Notes: generated by a model from the sequence alone, not told the origin. 64,000 nucleotides of DNA from Gemmatimonadetes bacterium SCN 70-22 (GCA_001724275.1 MEDZ01000015.1:1-64000); one strand, 5' to 3'. Positions 10,320 to 18,854 are shown, counted from the first letter of the stretch. Made by a program: numbers and translations.

Positions 10320-11362
10320 GGTCGCCGCCCCTCCAGCGCGCGAAGGGCGCGCGTCCTCTCGGCGAGCTCGATCATCAGCGGCTCGAGCGCCTTCTGGTAC
10401 TCATCCTCGCGCATCGCCGTGCGCCGGGCCCGTAGCTGCTCGATCCGCCCCTCGATCTCCCGCCGCTCGGCCACCAACCGTGCGACGCGCGGATCGCCCA
10501 CCGCCGTCGCCCCTCCCCGCGGTTCCAGGAAGGTCGTGCGCGCGCGAGGCCCATCCGGCCCTCGCTCGCTCGCATCGCCGTGCCCCACGCCGTCGCCGTC
10601 GTCGTCCAGCACGGCGTGCTCGGTGGCGAGGCGATTCCCCTGCTCGAATACCCGCTCCACTTCGTGGCGGGCGTAGGTGAAGGCCTCGAGCAGGTTCACG
10701 CGTCCATCCTTGTCGCTGTCGGCCCCATCCTGCGTGAGCGCCGCCACGAAGTGCGCGGGAAAGAGCGTCGCGTTCTGCTCGCGACCCGAGCGGGTCGCGG
10801 CGATAATGGTGCGATTGGGCGCCGAGAGCACCCTGACGAAGTCGCCGCTGGCGCTGGTGGTGTTCACGAAGACGACCGCGACGTCGCGCAGCGGCGCGAG
10901 CGCCGTCCGGAAGTCCTCGGCGGAGAGGTCAGGGCCGGGGACGTTGAAGCGCGCGGTGGCGTCCTGCGTGGAGCCATGCCCGAAGAGGATGATCACCAGC
11001 CGGTCGCCTGGGCGCGAGGATGCCACCAGTCGTGCGAGGTGGTGCAACACGTTGTCGCGCGTCGAGCGCCCGCGCACGCCGGCACGCGTCGAGTCTTCCC
11101 CGAGCACGGTGACGAGAGAATCCGGGACGCCGAAGCGAGCGGTGGCGGCGCGGGCGATGGTGGCAGCCCACCCGTGGAACGCCTCGGCGAGGCGTTTCTC
11201 TCCGCCGACCCCGACGACGACGAGGAAGGCGGTGCGCGGGGACTCGGCAACTGCTGCGGGGGGCGGTGCCTGTGCCGCCGCAGTGGCGTGGGGGGCCCCC
11301 CCCGATAACAACGCTACCAGCACGCCCCCCCAGGCGCCGTACCATTTCCGCGCAGGCCTCAT
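10316..11362 (-). CDS. Secreted caspase-fold protein lacking the catalytic Cys, with EF-hand-like loop
   Basis: With the ATG at 11362 the product has 348 residues and a clean signal peptide (about 1-31). The caspase/C13-like core starts with the strand AFLVVVGVGG. The His loop is intact (ILFGHGS, H129), but where active relatives have the nucleophilic Cys (DAC-SG or QACRG type) this protein reads VNTTSASGDF, residues 166-175, with Thr instead. So proteolysis is not expected. A DxDxDG loop ending in Glu (residues 215-226) has EF-hand spacing and may bind Ca. The C-terminal 80 residues are helical and charged. An alternative in-frame ATG at 11434 overlaps the upstream stop (TGATG) and adds 24 residues, which would bury the signal peptide; the GGGAG site before 11362 favours the shorter form. 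Confidence 0.75.
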   Translation of the reverse strand: MRPARKWYGAWGGVLVALLSGGAPHATAAAQAPPPAAVAESPRTAFLVVVGVGGEKRLAEAFHGWAATIARAATARFGVPDSLVTVLGEDSTRAGVRGRSTRDNVLHHLARLVASSRPGDRLVIILFGHGSTQDATARFNVPGPDLSAEDFRTALAPLRDVAVVFVNTTSASGDFVRVLSAPNRTIIAATRSGREQNATLFPAHFVAALTQDGADSDKDGRVNLLEAFTYARHEVERVFEQGNRLATEHAVLDDDGDGVGHGDASERGPDGPRARTTFLEPRGGATAVGDPRVARLVAERREIEGRIEQLRARRTAMREDEYQKALEPLMIELAERTRALRALEGRRP

Positions 11363-11433
11363 CGCCCTCGCTCCCATGCCGGTCGGCTTCACGCCGCAGC
11401 CCGTTGTCACGCCGACTCCCTTCACCATACCCA

Positions 11434-13725
11434 TCACGCCACCCCCCGCCGCCGCCGCAGCGCCCACTCCGCGCCTAACGCCGACAACAGCAGCACCAGC
11501 AGCGCCGGCATGTCCCACAGGTCCTTCCTCTCCACCACCGTCACTCCGCTTGCGCTGTACTGCAGGTCCCTCGCCACGTCCAGCGCGCGCTCGGCCGGGT
11601 AGTAGCGTCCCCCCGTCTCCTCGGCAAGCTGCCGCAACAGCGCCGGTCGCATCTCGGCGCCGAAATACTCCGCCGCCGGCGGCGCCACGCGCACGAACGC
11701 CGGCTCCGCCAGCACCGTATCGCGCCCGACTACCGCTCGCAGTCGCACCTCGTGCACCCCGTTCCCCTCCGGGACGTAGGTCGTCCGGTACTCCCCATCG
11801 CGCTCGACCGCCCACTCCAGCGCCACGTCCTGTGTGACACCGGATGCGGTGGTGATGGTCCCTGCCACCGTGGCCCCATTCGCCCGCAGGAATGCCGAGT
11901 CGCTCACCTCGGCGCGGACGGCGATCCCCTCGCCCGGGCCGCTCTCTTCCGCCACCAGCGGCTCCACCCGGTCGGGCACGTCGCTCACCAGCCAGCGCAA
12001 CATCTGGCGCCAGAACGTCTCGTGCGTCTGGTCGTCGACCGCGATCGCGGCATCCATCTGCCAGAGCCACGAATCCTGTGCCGCAAACACGATCGCCTTG
12101 CCGCGGCCATAGCGCTGGAACGCCAGCAGCGGACGCGTCGTGCCGCCGTCAGCGGTCATCCCGTCCAGCAGCACCGTCGCCCCCGGCTTGGGCCGTCCCA
12201 GCCGGTTGACCGACGTCAGCGGCGGCAGCGCCTCCCACCGGGCGCGCGTCGCGCTGTCGGTCGCCGCGAGCTGCAATGCGGGGTGTCCGCTCCCCGCCCC
12301 GGTCGGCCGCGCGCGCAGCGCCGTGACGACCGCGGCATCGCCCGGCACCCCCTGCAGTTCCAGTGGGAGCGCGTCGCTCACCGCCGTCCCACCGTACCCT
12401 CCCTCGCCCAGGGCATCGCGTCCCCCCAACAGGAGCAACCCGCCCCCGCGCTCGCCGACGAAGTCCGCGAGCATCCGAAGCTGGTCGCCCGTGAAGAACG
12501 CCGCCTCGACGCTCCCCAGCACGACCGCGCGATAGGCGAACAATTCCTCGCGCGTGCGGGGGAAGCCGGCCGCCAGCTCGAGCGAATCGTCCACACCAAG
12601 GCGGAGGAACTTGTCGCGAGAGGAACGGAGGAGCGTGACCAACTGGATGTTGCCGTCCTCCTCCACCGCCCGGCGAAGGAACTTGAGCTCGAAGCGCGGC
12701 TCTCCCTCCACGTAGAGGATCTTCTCGCGTCGGTCGCGTACCGCCACCAGCGTCGCGCGCGCATTGTTCTCGGCAATCAGTTCGCCCGGCTGCACCGGAA
12801 CCTTGACCTCGAGCAGCCGCGCGCCCACCTCGCTGGCGGGGACGCGAATACGGACCGACACCGCCTCCCCGTCGCGCGGCAGCACCGCCGTCGCCGTTCC
12901 CACGATCCGCCCCGAGTCCTCCACCACCACCGGGATCCGCGCGCCGCCGTAGCCGCGCTGCACCAGCACCACCTGCACGTACAGCGAGGCGTCGCGCAGC
13001 AACGTGCGCGGCGCCTCCACCCGGGCCACTTCCACGTCGCGCTCGAAGCGCTCGCGCCCGATCCCCACCGCATACACCGGAACGCGGCGTGCCCGCAGGG
13101 AAAGCAGCTGCTCGGTGAGTCCGGTCTCCCCCGGTGTCGTCGCGGAGTTGTCGGCCCCATCGCTCAGCAGGACCACGCCAGCGGTCGGCACCCCCGTCAG
13201 GTCGTCCTCCACGCGAAGGAGTGACGATGCCAGCCTGGTGCGCGTCCCGTCGAATCGAATGCCCGACGCATCCGCGAGGCGCCCGCCCCCTCCCAGCCGA
13301 AAGACCCGCAACTGGTAGCGACCGGCCAACGCCCGGAGGAGCGCCGAATCGCTCCCTCCCGCCAGGTGCATCACGATGTCGCGGCGCGCCCCGCCGTCCA
13401 GGTCGCGTACCGCCATGCTGCGCGAGTCGTCCACCACGACCGCCACCACGTTGCGCTGCGGGATCGAACTGCTGAGCACGAGGACCGGGCGCGCCACGGC
13501 CACCGCGAACAGGGCGATCGCCGTGGCCCGGAGCGTCACCAGCGTCCATCGCGTGGCACGGGACAGCTCACCGGGATGGCGAAGGTACGCCGCGGTGGCG
13601 GCCCCGATCGCCCCCGCGGCGAACAGCGCGATCACCCACGCCGGGATCGGCGCGTCGAACCCCAGGCGTCCCTGCGCGAAGGCGAAGGGACGAAACTTGA
13701 ACAGCAGTTCGACCAGTCGATCCAA
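11434..13725 (-). CDS. Membrane protein with vWA and glutamine-amidotransferase-like domains
   Basis: This 763-residue protein starts at TTG 13725 behind a strong GAGGGG site and is probably the first gene of the eight-gene MoxR operon. Two transmembrane helices (about 28-48 and 60-82) precede a vWA domain whose metal site reads DDSRSMAV (about 97-104). A class I glutamine-amidotransferase-like domain follows near residues 400-490 (AVVLGSVEAAFFTGDQL and a Gly-rich GGGLLLLGGRDALGEGG). A last helix lies at about 742-758. Proteins of this build are common next to MoxR/DUF58. The 258 nt before it (13726-13983) must hold the operon promoter, but I see no convincing -35/-10 pair there. One CGTTAGGC motif with a TTA codon lies near the 3' end (11473-11480). 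Confidence 0.83.
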   Translation of the reverse strand: MDRLVELLFKFRPFAFAQGRLGFDAPIPAWVIALFAAGAIGAATAAYLRHPGELSRATRWTLVTLRATAIALFAVAVARPVLVLSSSIPQRNVVAVVVDDSRSMAVRDLDGGARRDIVMHLAGGSDSALLRALAGRYQLRVFRLGGGGRLADASGIRFDGTRTRLASSLLRVEDDLTGVPTAGVVLLSDGADNSATTPGETGLTEQLLSLRARRVPVYAVGIGRERFERDVEVARVEAPRTLLRDASLYVQVVLVQRGYGGARIPVVVEDSGRIVGTATAVLPRDGEAVSVRIRVPASEVGARLLEVKVPVQPGELIAENNARATLVAVRDRREKILYVEGEPRFELKFLRRAVEEDGNIQLVTLLRSSRDKFLRLGVDDSLELAAGFPRTREELFAYRAVVLGSVEAAFFTGDQLRMLADFVGERGGGLLLLGGRDALGEGGYGGTAVSDALPLELQGVPGDAAVVTALRARPTGAGSGHPALQLAATDSATRARWEALPPLTSVNRLGRPKPGATVLLDGMTADGGTTRPLLAFQRYGRGKAIVFAAQDSWLWQMDAAIAVDDQTHETFWRQMLRWLVSDVPDRVEPLVAEESGPGEGIAVRAEVSDSAFLRANGATVAGTITTASGVTQDVALEWAVERDGEYRTTYVPEGNGVHEVRLRAVVGRDTVLAEPAFVRVAPPAAEYFGAEMRPALLRQLAEETGGRYYPAERALDVARDLQYSASGVTVVERKDLWDMPALLVLLLSALGAEWALRRRRGVA

Positions 13726-13983
13726 GCGCGCCCCCCCTCGCCATCGGCGTTTGGTCGATCCCCGAGTGCACGATGTACGTACGAACCGGTGGAACGTTCC
13801 GCTGGGGCACCGGGCGGCGCCAGCACCGCCCCTCCCACGCCACGCCCGTCATCGCCCACGCGTCCCCGCGCTCCAACGTGCGCAGGCTCAGGGCGCTCCG
13901 CCCGCTCAAGGGGACGAGCCGCTTCGCCAATCCCACGACGGGAGGGGGTGGCCGACGAGGCGCTACGCCCCGTCCGCGGGTCG

Positions 13984-14460
13984 TTAGGCGACCGCCCCGC
14001 GCGCCTCGTCCAGCACGATCCGGCGCACCGCCTCCGTCCGATAGGCGAAGATCCGGCGCAGCTGCCGCTTCACCAGCGGGAGCGCGATGTCGCCCAGTGG
14101 GGCCAACGGAAGCCGGTACCGGACCTCATCATCGATGAACGTCCCCCCTTGCCCGTCGGGGCGGAATCGGTGGGTGTGGTGCCATAGCGCGTATGGCCCC
14201 TCGATCTGCTCGTCCACGAATGCGTGCGGAGGGTCCCACGTCGAGATGAGGGTACGCCACCGCATCGGGACGCCGTGAAGCCGGATCGTGTAGTCGATGA
14301 GCGTCCCCTCGTGCATGGCGATGGGGAGGGGCGTCCGGATGGCGAAGCCAAGTTCAGGCGGGGTGATCCGCCCCAGGTTCTCCGCCCGGGCGAAGAACTG
14401 GAAGACCTGCTCGATCGCGATGGGAAGGTGCAGTGAAGCGGTCAGTCGATGCGTCGGCAT
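13984..14460 (-). CDS. SRPBCC (START-like) family protein
   Basis: This 158-residue protein has the SRPBCC hydrophobic-ligand-cavity fold: the opening pattern ([20 protein letters not shown], then a predicted helix containing ENLGRITPP) and the HTHRF strand are typical of the polyketide-cyclase/CDP-paratose-epimerase-like subgroup. It is cytoplasmic, with no signal peptide. The ligand cannot be told from sequence. The gene stands alone, with a terminator-like stem-loop upstream (14508-14531) separating it from the next minus-strand gene. Its TAA stop lies inside a CGTTAGGC motif read from the opposite strand (13982-13989). Confidence 0.8.
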   Translation of the reverse strand: MPTHRLTASLHLPIAIEQVFQFFARAENLGRITPPELGFAIRTPLPIAMHEGTLIDYTIRLHGVPMRWRTLISTWDPPHAFVDEQIEGPYALWHHTHRFRPDGQGGTFIDDEVRYRLPLAPLGDIALPLVKRQLRRIFAYRTEAVRRIVLDEARGAVA

Positions 14461-14507
14461 GGATGCGGCGGGAGTGCTTCACGGAAACGTCCAGGGGACA
14501 AAAGGCA

Positions 14508-14531
14508 AACGACCGGGTCGCCCCGGTCGTT
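14508..14531 (-). terminator. Intrinsic terminator of the 14557-15063 gene
   Basis: A perfect 10-bp stem (AACGACCGGG, positions 14508-14517, paired with 14522-14531) with a 4-nt loop. On the minus strand it is followed by a T-rich stretch (TTGCCTTTTGT). It lies 25 nt past the stop of the unknown gene. Confidence 0.75.
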
Positions 14532-14556
14532 CCTCCGTGCACATCCGTTCCGTCCC

Positions 14557-15063
14557 TCAGGCGACGCGCGCCGCCCCGCCCAGGTCGAGCTCCGCGTCGG
14601 GGACCACCTTGCGATAGGCCGACACGGCATGCTGCAGGGCGAGCAACGCCGACGCTTCCAGGTCGTATTCCATCGCCAGCTCGCCGAGCCGGGTGGGCGA
14701 ATGGTCGGTGAAGCGACGGCTCCCCTGGTCGCACCCCTGATGGCGCCGGTTGTACTCGCGCACCGCGTGCCACAGCGCGTTGGCCTTGTGCCACCACTCC
14801 TCGTCGCGGTGCGAGGACGCGTTGGCCGCCACGGCCTCGTACGACCGGGCGCTCGAGACGAGGACCTCGTCGCAGATGCAGGCGACGCGGAGCGCCCCCT
14901 GCTGCTCATCCTCGTGCGCCCCATGATCGACGAGTCGCGCATAGCGCTGGCGCTGGCGCGCGCACTCCTGCGCTGCGCGGAACATCCGGTCGGCCTGCGT
15001 ACGGGGCGTCTCGATGACGGGGTTGTCGCCGGTGATCGCTGCTGGACGTTTCGACTTCGGCAT
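14557..15063 (-). CDS. Hypothetical protein (168 aa)
   Basis: I do not recognise this protein. It has 168 residues, is soluble and mostly helical, and begins with a basic, Pro-containing segment. Two Trp-rich stretches stand out: EEWWHKANALWHAVREYNRR near the centre, followed by HQGC. The last third (LGELAMEYDLEASALLALQHAVSAYRK) looks like a four-helix-bundle segment. There are no metal clusters apart from scattered His and Cys (CICDE near residue 60). It is divergently transcribed from a Ycf46-like ATPase across 146 nt, so shared regulation is possible. The AT-rich -10-like TATTAA sits 31 nt before its start, and the start has no clear Shine-Dalgarno site. Confidence 0.6.
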   Translation of the reverse strand: MPKSKRPAAITGDNPVIETPRTQADRMFRAAQECARQRQRYARLVDHGAHEDEQQGALRVACICDEVLVSSARSYEAVAANASSHRDEEWWHKANALWHAVREYNRRHQGCDQGSRRFTDHSPTRLGELAMEYDLEASALLALQHAVSAYRKVVPDAELDLGGAARVA

Positions 15064-15209
15064 ACGCGGATGGGGGGAAATGAGGACGGGAAGTTAATAG
15101 GGGAGGTGCTCCCGAAGGGAACCCTCCCACCATCACGACCCACCGGTGACGCGCCTCCAAACGGACAGTCATTGGAGGGAACTGGTAACGCGCCACTCTC
15201 CACCCCTCC
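15064..15209. promoter_or_regulatory. Divergent intergenic promoter region
   Basis: This 146-nt gap separates the divergent 168-aa gene and the Ycf46-like gene. On the minus strand, TATTAA (15099 to 15094) is the only AT-rich hexamer and would place a start about 20 nt before the ATG. A pair of related stretches, GGTGACGCGCC (about 15146) and GGTAACGCGCC (about 15184), lies on the Ycf46 side and could be a repeated binding site. The promoter assignment is by eye only. Confidence 0.35.
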
Positions 15210-16745
15210 ATGCCCCTCCCCGAATTCATCGAAGAGCTCGAGCTCCTCGTCCGCTCCCGTTATGCACTCATCGTGGTCGACACGTGGGAGTACGAGCGCG
15301 CGACCGAGGTCCTGCGGCACGTCGCCTCCCGCCTCTCGCTGCACTACTTCGAGTGGCGGCGCTCCAAGGGCGTGCGGCGCGGGAGCGCTCCGGGCGACCC
15401 CTTCGCCGATGAGACCGCCCTCCCGACGCAGGCCCTCCGGCACGTGGAGCGGGAGGGGGCCGGCATCTACCACTTCCCAGCGCTCGACGCACACCTCGGC
15501 GACCCGGAAGTGGTCGCCCAACTCCATGACGTGGTCGATCGCTTCGCCACGCGACGCGGGGCGATCGTCATCAGCGGTGGCGACGTCCGGCTCCCGGAGT
15601 CGCTCCGCCCCCACGCCATCGTGGTCTCCCTCCCGTCGCCGGAGCCGGAGGAATATCGCGCCCTCCTGGAGCGCGTGGTCCGCGACCATGCGGCTCGAAT
15701 GCCGGTGCGAGTCGACCTCACTCCGACCGATCGCGCTCGCCTCCTGCACAATCTCGCCGGGCTCTCGCTGACCGAGGCGGAGAAGGTTCTCACCCGCCTG
15801 ATCATGACCGACGGCGCGCTGTCCGCGCTCGACATCCCACGAGTGACGGCGGCGAAGCGCCAGGCGGTGGAGCAGGACGGGCTGCTCGAATACTGGCCCA
15901 CCGAGACGGGCATGTCCCAGGTGGCGGGGCTGGCGGGACTGAAGAGTTGGTTGGCACGTCGCCGGGGCGCCGTCCTCGAGCCCGATCGCGCCAGCGCCTT
16001 CGGCCTCCCCTTCCCCAAGGGGATCCTCCTCCTCGGCGTTCCGGGGTGTGGCAAGAGCCTGTGCGCCAAGTCGGTCGCGCATGAGTGGGGGCTCCCCCTC
16101 CTTCGGCTCGACCCCGGCCTGTTGTACGACAAGTACGTCGGCGACAGCGAGAAGAACTTCAAACGCGCGCTCCGGACCGCTGAGCGCATGGCGCCCATCG
16201 TCCTCTGGATCGACGAGCTCGAGAAGGCCTTCGCCGCGTCGTCCGGTGAGCACGACGGCGGCGTGTCGCGACGTGTCTTCGGCTCGTTCCTCTCCTGGCT
16301 GCAGGACCGGCGCGGCGACGTGTTCGTCGTCGCCACCGCCAACGATGTCTCGTCGCTCCCGCCGGAGTTCATTCGCAAGGGGCGCTTCGACGAGGTCTTC
16401 TTCGTCGACCTCCCGCGCGCCGCCGCGCGTCGGGAGATCTTCGAGATCCACCTGCGCAGGCGCGGGTGCGATCCTTCCGCCTTCGCGCTCGACCAGCTCG
16501 CTGCCGCCTCCGATGGCTTCAGCGGCGCCGAGATCGAGCAGGCCATCGTCTCCGCGCTCTACGACGCCTTCAGCGCGGGGAGCGCGCTGGCACATGAGCG
16601 CGTCGAACACGAACTGCGCGCCACCCGTCCCCTCTCTCGCACCATGTCCGAGCCGCTGGCCGCCCTGCGATCGTGGGCGCGGGACCGGACCGTGCACGCG
16701 GATGGCGAAGCACCACCCCTCTCACGCCCGGCGCTCGTGACCTGA
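15210..16745 (+). CDS. Ycf46-like AAA+ ATPase
   Basis: This 511-residue protein has an N-terminal domain (1-200) opening with a LVRSRYALIVVDTWEYER motif, typical of the Ycf46 family of cyanobacteria, plastids and many bacteria. An AAA+ core follows: Walker A GVPGCGKS (about 276-283), Walker B IVLWIDELEKAF (about 331-342), and an Arg-finger region KGRFDEVFFVDLP (about 390). Ycf46 relatives are thought to be regulatory or chaperone ATPases; some are linked to carbon-uptake control, but the role outside phototrophs is unknown. The start follows a C-rich leader with no clear ribosome-binding site. It faces idi, convergent across only 9 nt. Confidence 0.82.
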   Translation: MPLPEFIEELELLVRSRYALIVVDTWEYERATEVLRHVASRLSLHYFEWRRSKGVRRGSAPGDPFADETALPTQALRHVEREGAGIYHFPALDAHLGDPEVVAQLHDVVDRFATRRGAIVISGGDVRLPESLRPHAIVVSLPSPEPEEYRALLERVVRDHAARMPVRVDLTPTDRARLLHNLAGLSLTEAEKVLTRLIMTDGALSALDIPRVTAAKRQAVEQDGLLEYWPTETGMSQVAGLAGLKSWLARRRGAVLEPDRASAFGLPFPKGILLLGVPGCGKSLCAKSVAHEWGLPLLRLDPGLLYDKYVGDSEKNFKRALRTAERMAPIVLWIDELEKAFAASSGEHDGGVSRRVFGSFLSWLQDRRGDVFVVATANDVSSLPPEFIRKGRFDEVFFVDLPRAAARREIFEIHLRRRGCDPSAFALDQLAAASDGFSGAEIEQAIVSALYDAFSAGSALAHERVEHELRATRPLSRTMSEPLAALRSWARDRTVHADGEAPPLSRPALVT

Positions 16746-16754
16746 CGTCGCCCC

Positions 16755-17318
16755 TCAGGCGAGGGGACGCTCCGCCCGACGGCACACGTCCAGGGGCGCC
16801 AACCGCTCGAGCGCGAGGGGAAACCACGCCGAGTAGCGAGCCGGGTCAGCGCGCACCTCGGCCAGCGCCTCGGCCAACGACGACGCGCGCCACGCCTCGA
16901 CCTCGTCCGCGTTGGGCCGCGGCGTGTCGACGACCCGCGCCACGAAGACGTGATCGTACTCGTGCTCGATGAGCGCCGGGGCAACCTGCGCGCGGTAGAC
17001 GAACGCGAAGGCCGCCTCCAGCGTGGCGCACTCCACCCCCATCTCCTCGCGCACGCACCGACGCGCGGCATCGGCGGGACTCTCGCCCCGCCGCGGATGC
17101 GTGCAGGCGGTATTGGACCACAGCCCGCCCGAGTGGTACTTCCCGGCGGCGCGGCGCTGCAGGATCAGGGCGCCCGACGCGTCGAAGGCGAAGACGGAGA
17201 CGGCGCGGTGCAAGGCTCCCGTGTGATGCGCCTCCAGCTTCCCCGCCGTCCCGAGCTCGCGATCGTCCTCGTCGACGAGGATGACGGGAGGAACGGCGGT
17301 AGTCTCGGTGGGTGGCAT
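16755..17318 (-). CDS. idi: Isopentenyl-diphosphate delta-isomerase, type I
   Basis: This enzyme interconverts isopentenyl and dimethylallyl diphosphate in isoprenoid synthesis. The 187-residue product is a Nudix-fold protein. The active-site Cys sits in NTACTHP, the modified Nudix box (RRGESPADAARRC then REEMGVE) supplies metal-binding Glu residues, and the second catalytic Glu lies in EHEYDHVF. I chose the ATG at 17318 because homology begins at once (VILVDEDDRELG) and the upstream in-frame residues are low-complexity Arg/Ala. It stands alone, downstream of tRNA-Met and its terminator. Confidence 0.92.
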   Translation of the reverse strand: MPPTETTAVPPVILVDEDDRELGTAGKLEAHHTGALHRAVSVFAFDASGALILQRRAAGKYHSGGLWSNTACTHPRRGESPADAARRCVREEMGVECATLEAAFAFVYRAQVAPALIEHEYDHVFVARVVDTPRPNADEVEAWRASSLAEALAEVRADPARYSAWFPLALERLAPLDVCRRAERPLA

Positions 17319-17451
17319 CGGCCGCTGGGGTAGTTGACGGACGAGGGGACGCCGGGCGGCGCCTCGAGCGACGCCTCGAGCGACGCCCACTGACGATACG
17401 AGCCGTCCCCTCTCGCGAACCGGGTCCGTGACCCGCGCTCGATCAAACGCA

Positions 17452-17486
17452 GCAGGGCACCCTGGCCAATCGCCAAGGCGCCCTGC
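17452..17486 (-). terminator. Terminator of tRNA-Met
   Basis: A 15-bp stem (17452-17466 with 17472-17486) containing two G-U pairs and a 5-nt loop lies 4 nt past the tRNA 3' end on the minus strand. It is followed by GCGTTTGATC, only a short T run. Confidence 0.75.
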
Positions 17487-17490
17487 TCGA

Positions 17491-17564
17491 TAGCTGGGGC
17501 CGGATTCGAACCGGCGACCCCGGCATTATGAGTGCCGTGCTCTAACCACCTGAGCTACCCAGCC
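17491..17564 (-). tRNA. tRNA-Met/Ile2 (anticodon CAT), elongator type
   Basis: The minus strand folds into a complete cloverleaf of 74 nt. The acceptor stem is GGCTGGG/CCCAGCT (first pair G-U), the D-arm contains AGCTCAG-GGTTAGAGC, the anticodon loop is CTCATAA, and the T-arm is GCCGG-TTCGAAT-CCGGC, with discriminator A. No CCA is encoded. The paired first position argues against an initiator. Elongator Met and lysidine-modified Ile(CAU) cannot be separated by eye; the acceptor and D-arm look more like elongator Met. Confidence 0.92.
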
Positions 17565-17584
17565 GTGTACGTCCCGAGGGAGGG

Positions 17585-17615
17585 GAAACCTAACCACCTC
17601 CCGGCTCGCGTCATA
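17585..17615 (-). promoter_or_regulatory. Candidate promoter of tRNA-Met
   Basis: On the minus strand, TAGGTTTC (17592 to 17585) lies 20 nt before the tRNA 5' end, and TATG lies exactly 19 nt further upstream. The element matches the TAnnTTTG-type -7 box of Bacteroidetes and also a weak sigma-70 -10 (TAGGTT). It belongs to a set of similar elements described in the findings. Confidence 0.5.
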
Positions 17616-17733
17616 GGGGGGAGCGTTCGCCACGAAGACGATGACGCAAACGCCAGCCGTGCGTCCTAGGAGGGGAACCATCCGGTACGCGCGTTCTCCC
17701 TCGAGCCGGTCGCCCCGAACCCTCTCCCAACGA

Positions 17734-18240
17734 ATGCCTCCGAACCCAACACCCACGCCGCGACGCCCCGATGCGGCGGTCCAGGCCATGGTCAACGAGT
17801 TCATGGAGGAGAAGCGGCGCGAGGTCGAAGCATCGACGCCCTTCGCTCCGTCCACGGGGATGCGGCACACCCTCGTCGCCATACTCTCGGTGGCCTGCCT
17901 CGCCGTCTGGTTCGCCCCGTATCCATCGTTCGCGACTGGCGGACCATCGGTGGACGAACTCCAGCGGGAGCTGCAGCTCGAGGAGGCGAGCGCCCGTGCG
18001 AAACTCTACCTCGCCGCCAACAGCGTGGCGCATTTCCGGGCGACCCAGGGACGTCTCCCCCGCACGCTCTCCGAGGCCGGGGTCGCGCAGCACGCGGCGA
18101 TCGACTATCGCCCCCGCACCGACTCCGTCTTCACCCTATCCACGCACGTCGACTCCGTCACCCTGATGTACGACTCCCGCACTCCCGCCTCCAGCATCCT
18201 CGGGCGCAGCGAGGAGCTCATCGCCAAGCGGGGACACTGA
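17734..18240 (+). CDS. Single-pass membrane protein next to prepilin (hypothetical)
   Basis: The 168-residue form starting at ATG 17734 has a Pro-rich cytoplasmic N-terminus, a charged helix (VNEFMEEKRREVEAS), one transmembrane segment (about 45-62) and a periplasmic part. The periplasmic part contains FRATQGRLPRTLSEAG, which resembles the processed region of type IV pilin-like proteins. Its stop overlaps the next start (TGATG), so it is co-translated with a prepilin and may be a pilus-assembly accessory or minor pilin-like protein. A strong AGGAGGGG site at 17668-17675 precedes an in-frame ATC codon at 17680 rather than an ATG; if ATC is used, 18 residues are added. Confidence 0.65.
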   Translation: MPPNPTPTPRRPDAAVQAMVNEFMEEKRREVEASTPFAPSTGMRHTLVAILSVACLAVWFAPYPSFATGGPSVDELQRELQLEEASARAKLYLAANSVAHFRATQGRLPRTLSEAGVAQHAAIDYRPRTDSVFTLSTHVDSVTLMYDSRTPASSILGRSEELIAKRGH

Positions 18241-18698
18241 TGCGCGCGCGTCGAGGGTTTTCCATCCCCGAGCTGATGGTGGTCCTCATCCTCCTGGGAC
18301 TCCTGGTCCGGCTCGGCTTCCCGCGCTATACCGAGCTGCGGGCGAAGGCGGAGGCCCGCGCCGTCGTCGGCGATGTGCAGGCAGTACGGCTCGCCGCCTA
18401 CAGCTACAACACAGAGAAGCAGGGCTGGCCGGCGGATGCAGGGACCGGCGTCGTCCCGGCCGAGCTCAAGTCGCTCCTCCCGACCGACTTCACGTTCCAG
18501 CGGCAACACTGGGTGCTCGACTGGGACGTGTGGCCGGGCGCGGGGCCCGGAGGATCTTCCGTGATTGGCGTCACGGTGGACGCGAGCGACCCGAAGCTCG
18601 TGACCGCCATCCGCTCCGCCGCCAGGCTCGGCATCCCCTACATGACTTCCGGTGCCCAGACGACCTTCCTGCTGGCGGGCTTTGGCGGCAACTACTGA
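18240..18698 (+). CDS. Type IV prepilin-like protein
   Basis: This 152-residue protein has a canonical class III signal: a short basic leader (MRARRG), the cleavage site G/F, Glu at +5 (FSIPELMVV), and a hydrophobic helix. This is the substrate pattern for prepilin peptidase and N-methylation in type IV pili or type II secretion pseudopilins. The C-terminal globular part has no visible disulfide Cys pair. The start overlaps the preceding stop by one base. No other pilus genes lie in the window, so whether it is a major, minor or pseudopilin is open. Confidence 0.85.
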   Translation: MRARRGFSIPELMVVLILLGLLVRLGFPRYTELRAKAEARAVVGDVQAVRLAAYSYNTEKQGWPADAGTGVVPAELKSLLPTDFTFQRQHWVLDWDVWPGAGPGGSSVIGVTVDASDPKLVTAIRSAARLGIPYMTSGAQTTFLLAGFGGNY

Positions 18699-18720
18699 CG
18701 CGCCGGGTGGGGCAAACGAA

Positions 18721-18753
18721 AACGCGGTCGGCGCCAAGGGCACCGACCGCGTT
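18721..18753 (-). terminator. Bidirectional stem-loop between prepilin and initiator tRNA
   Basis: A 15-bp stem (18721-18735 with 18739-18753, one mismatch on the plus strand that is a G-U pair on the minus strand) with a 3-nt loop. On the minus strand it is followed by TTTTCGTTTG, so it probably ends the tRNA-fMet transcript. It also lies 23 nt past the prepilin stop and may serve both genes. Confidence 0.75.
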
Positions 18754-18770
18754 CTGTTCGTCGTGCGAAG

Positions 18771-18844
<74 letters not shown>

Positions 18845-18854
18845 TCAGGATGGT

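Noticed and set aside
13568-13936. Minus-strand 120-codon frame running from the gap before the MoxR operon into its first gene
   Set aside because: It overlaps the vWA gene out of frame and has no recognisable sequence; the TTG start at 13725 has the only strong ribosome-binding site.
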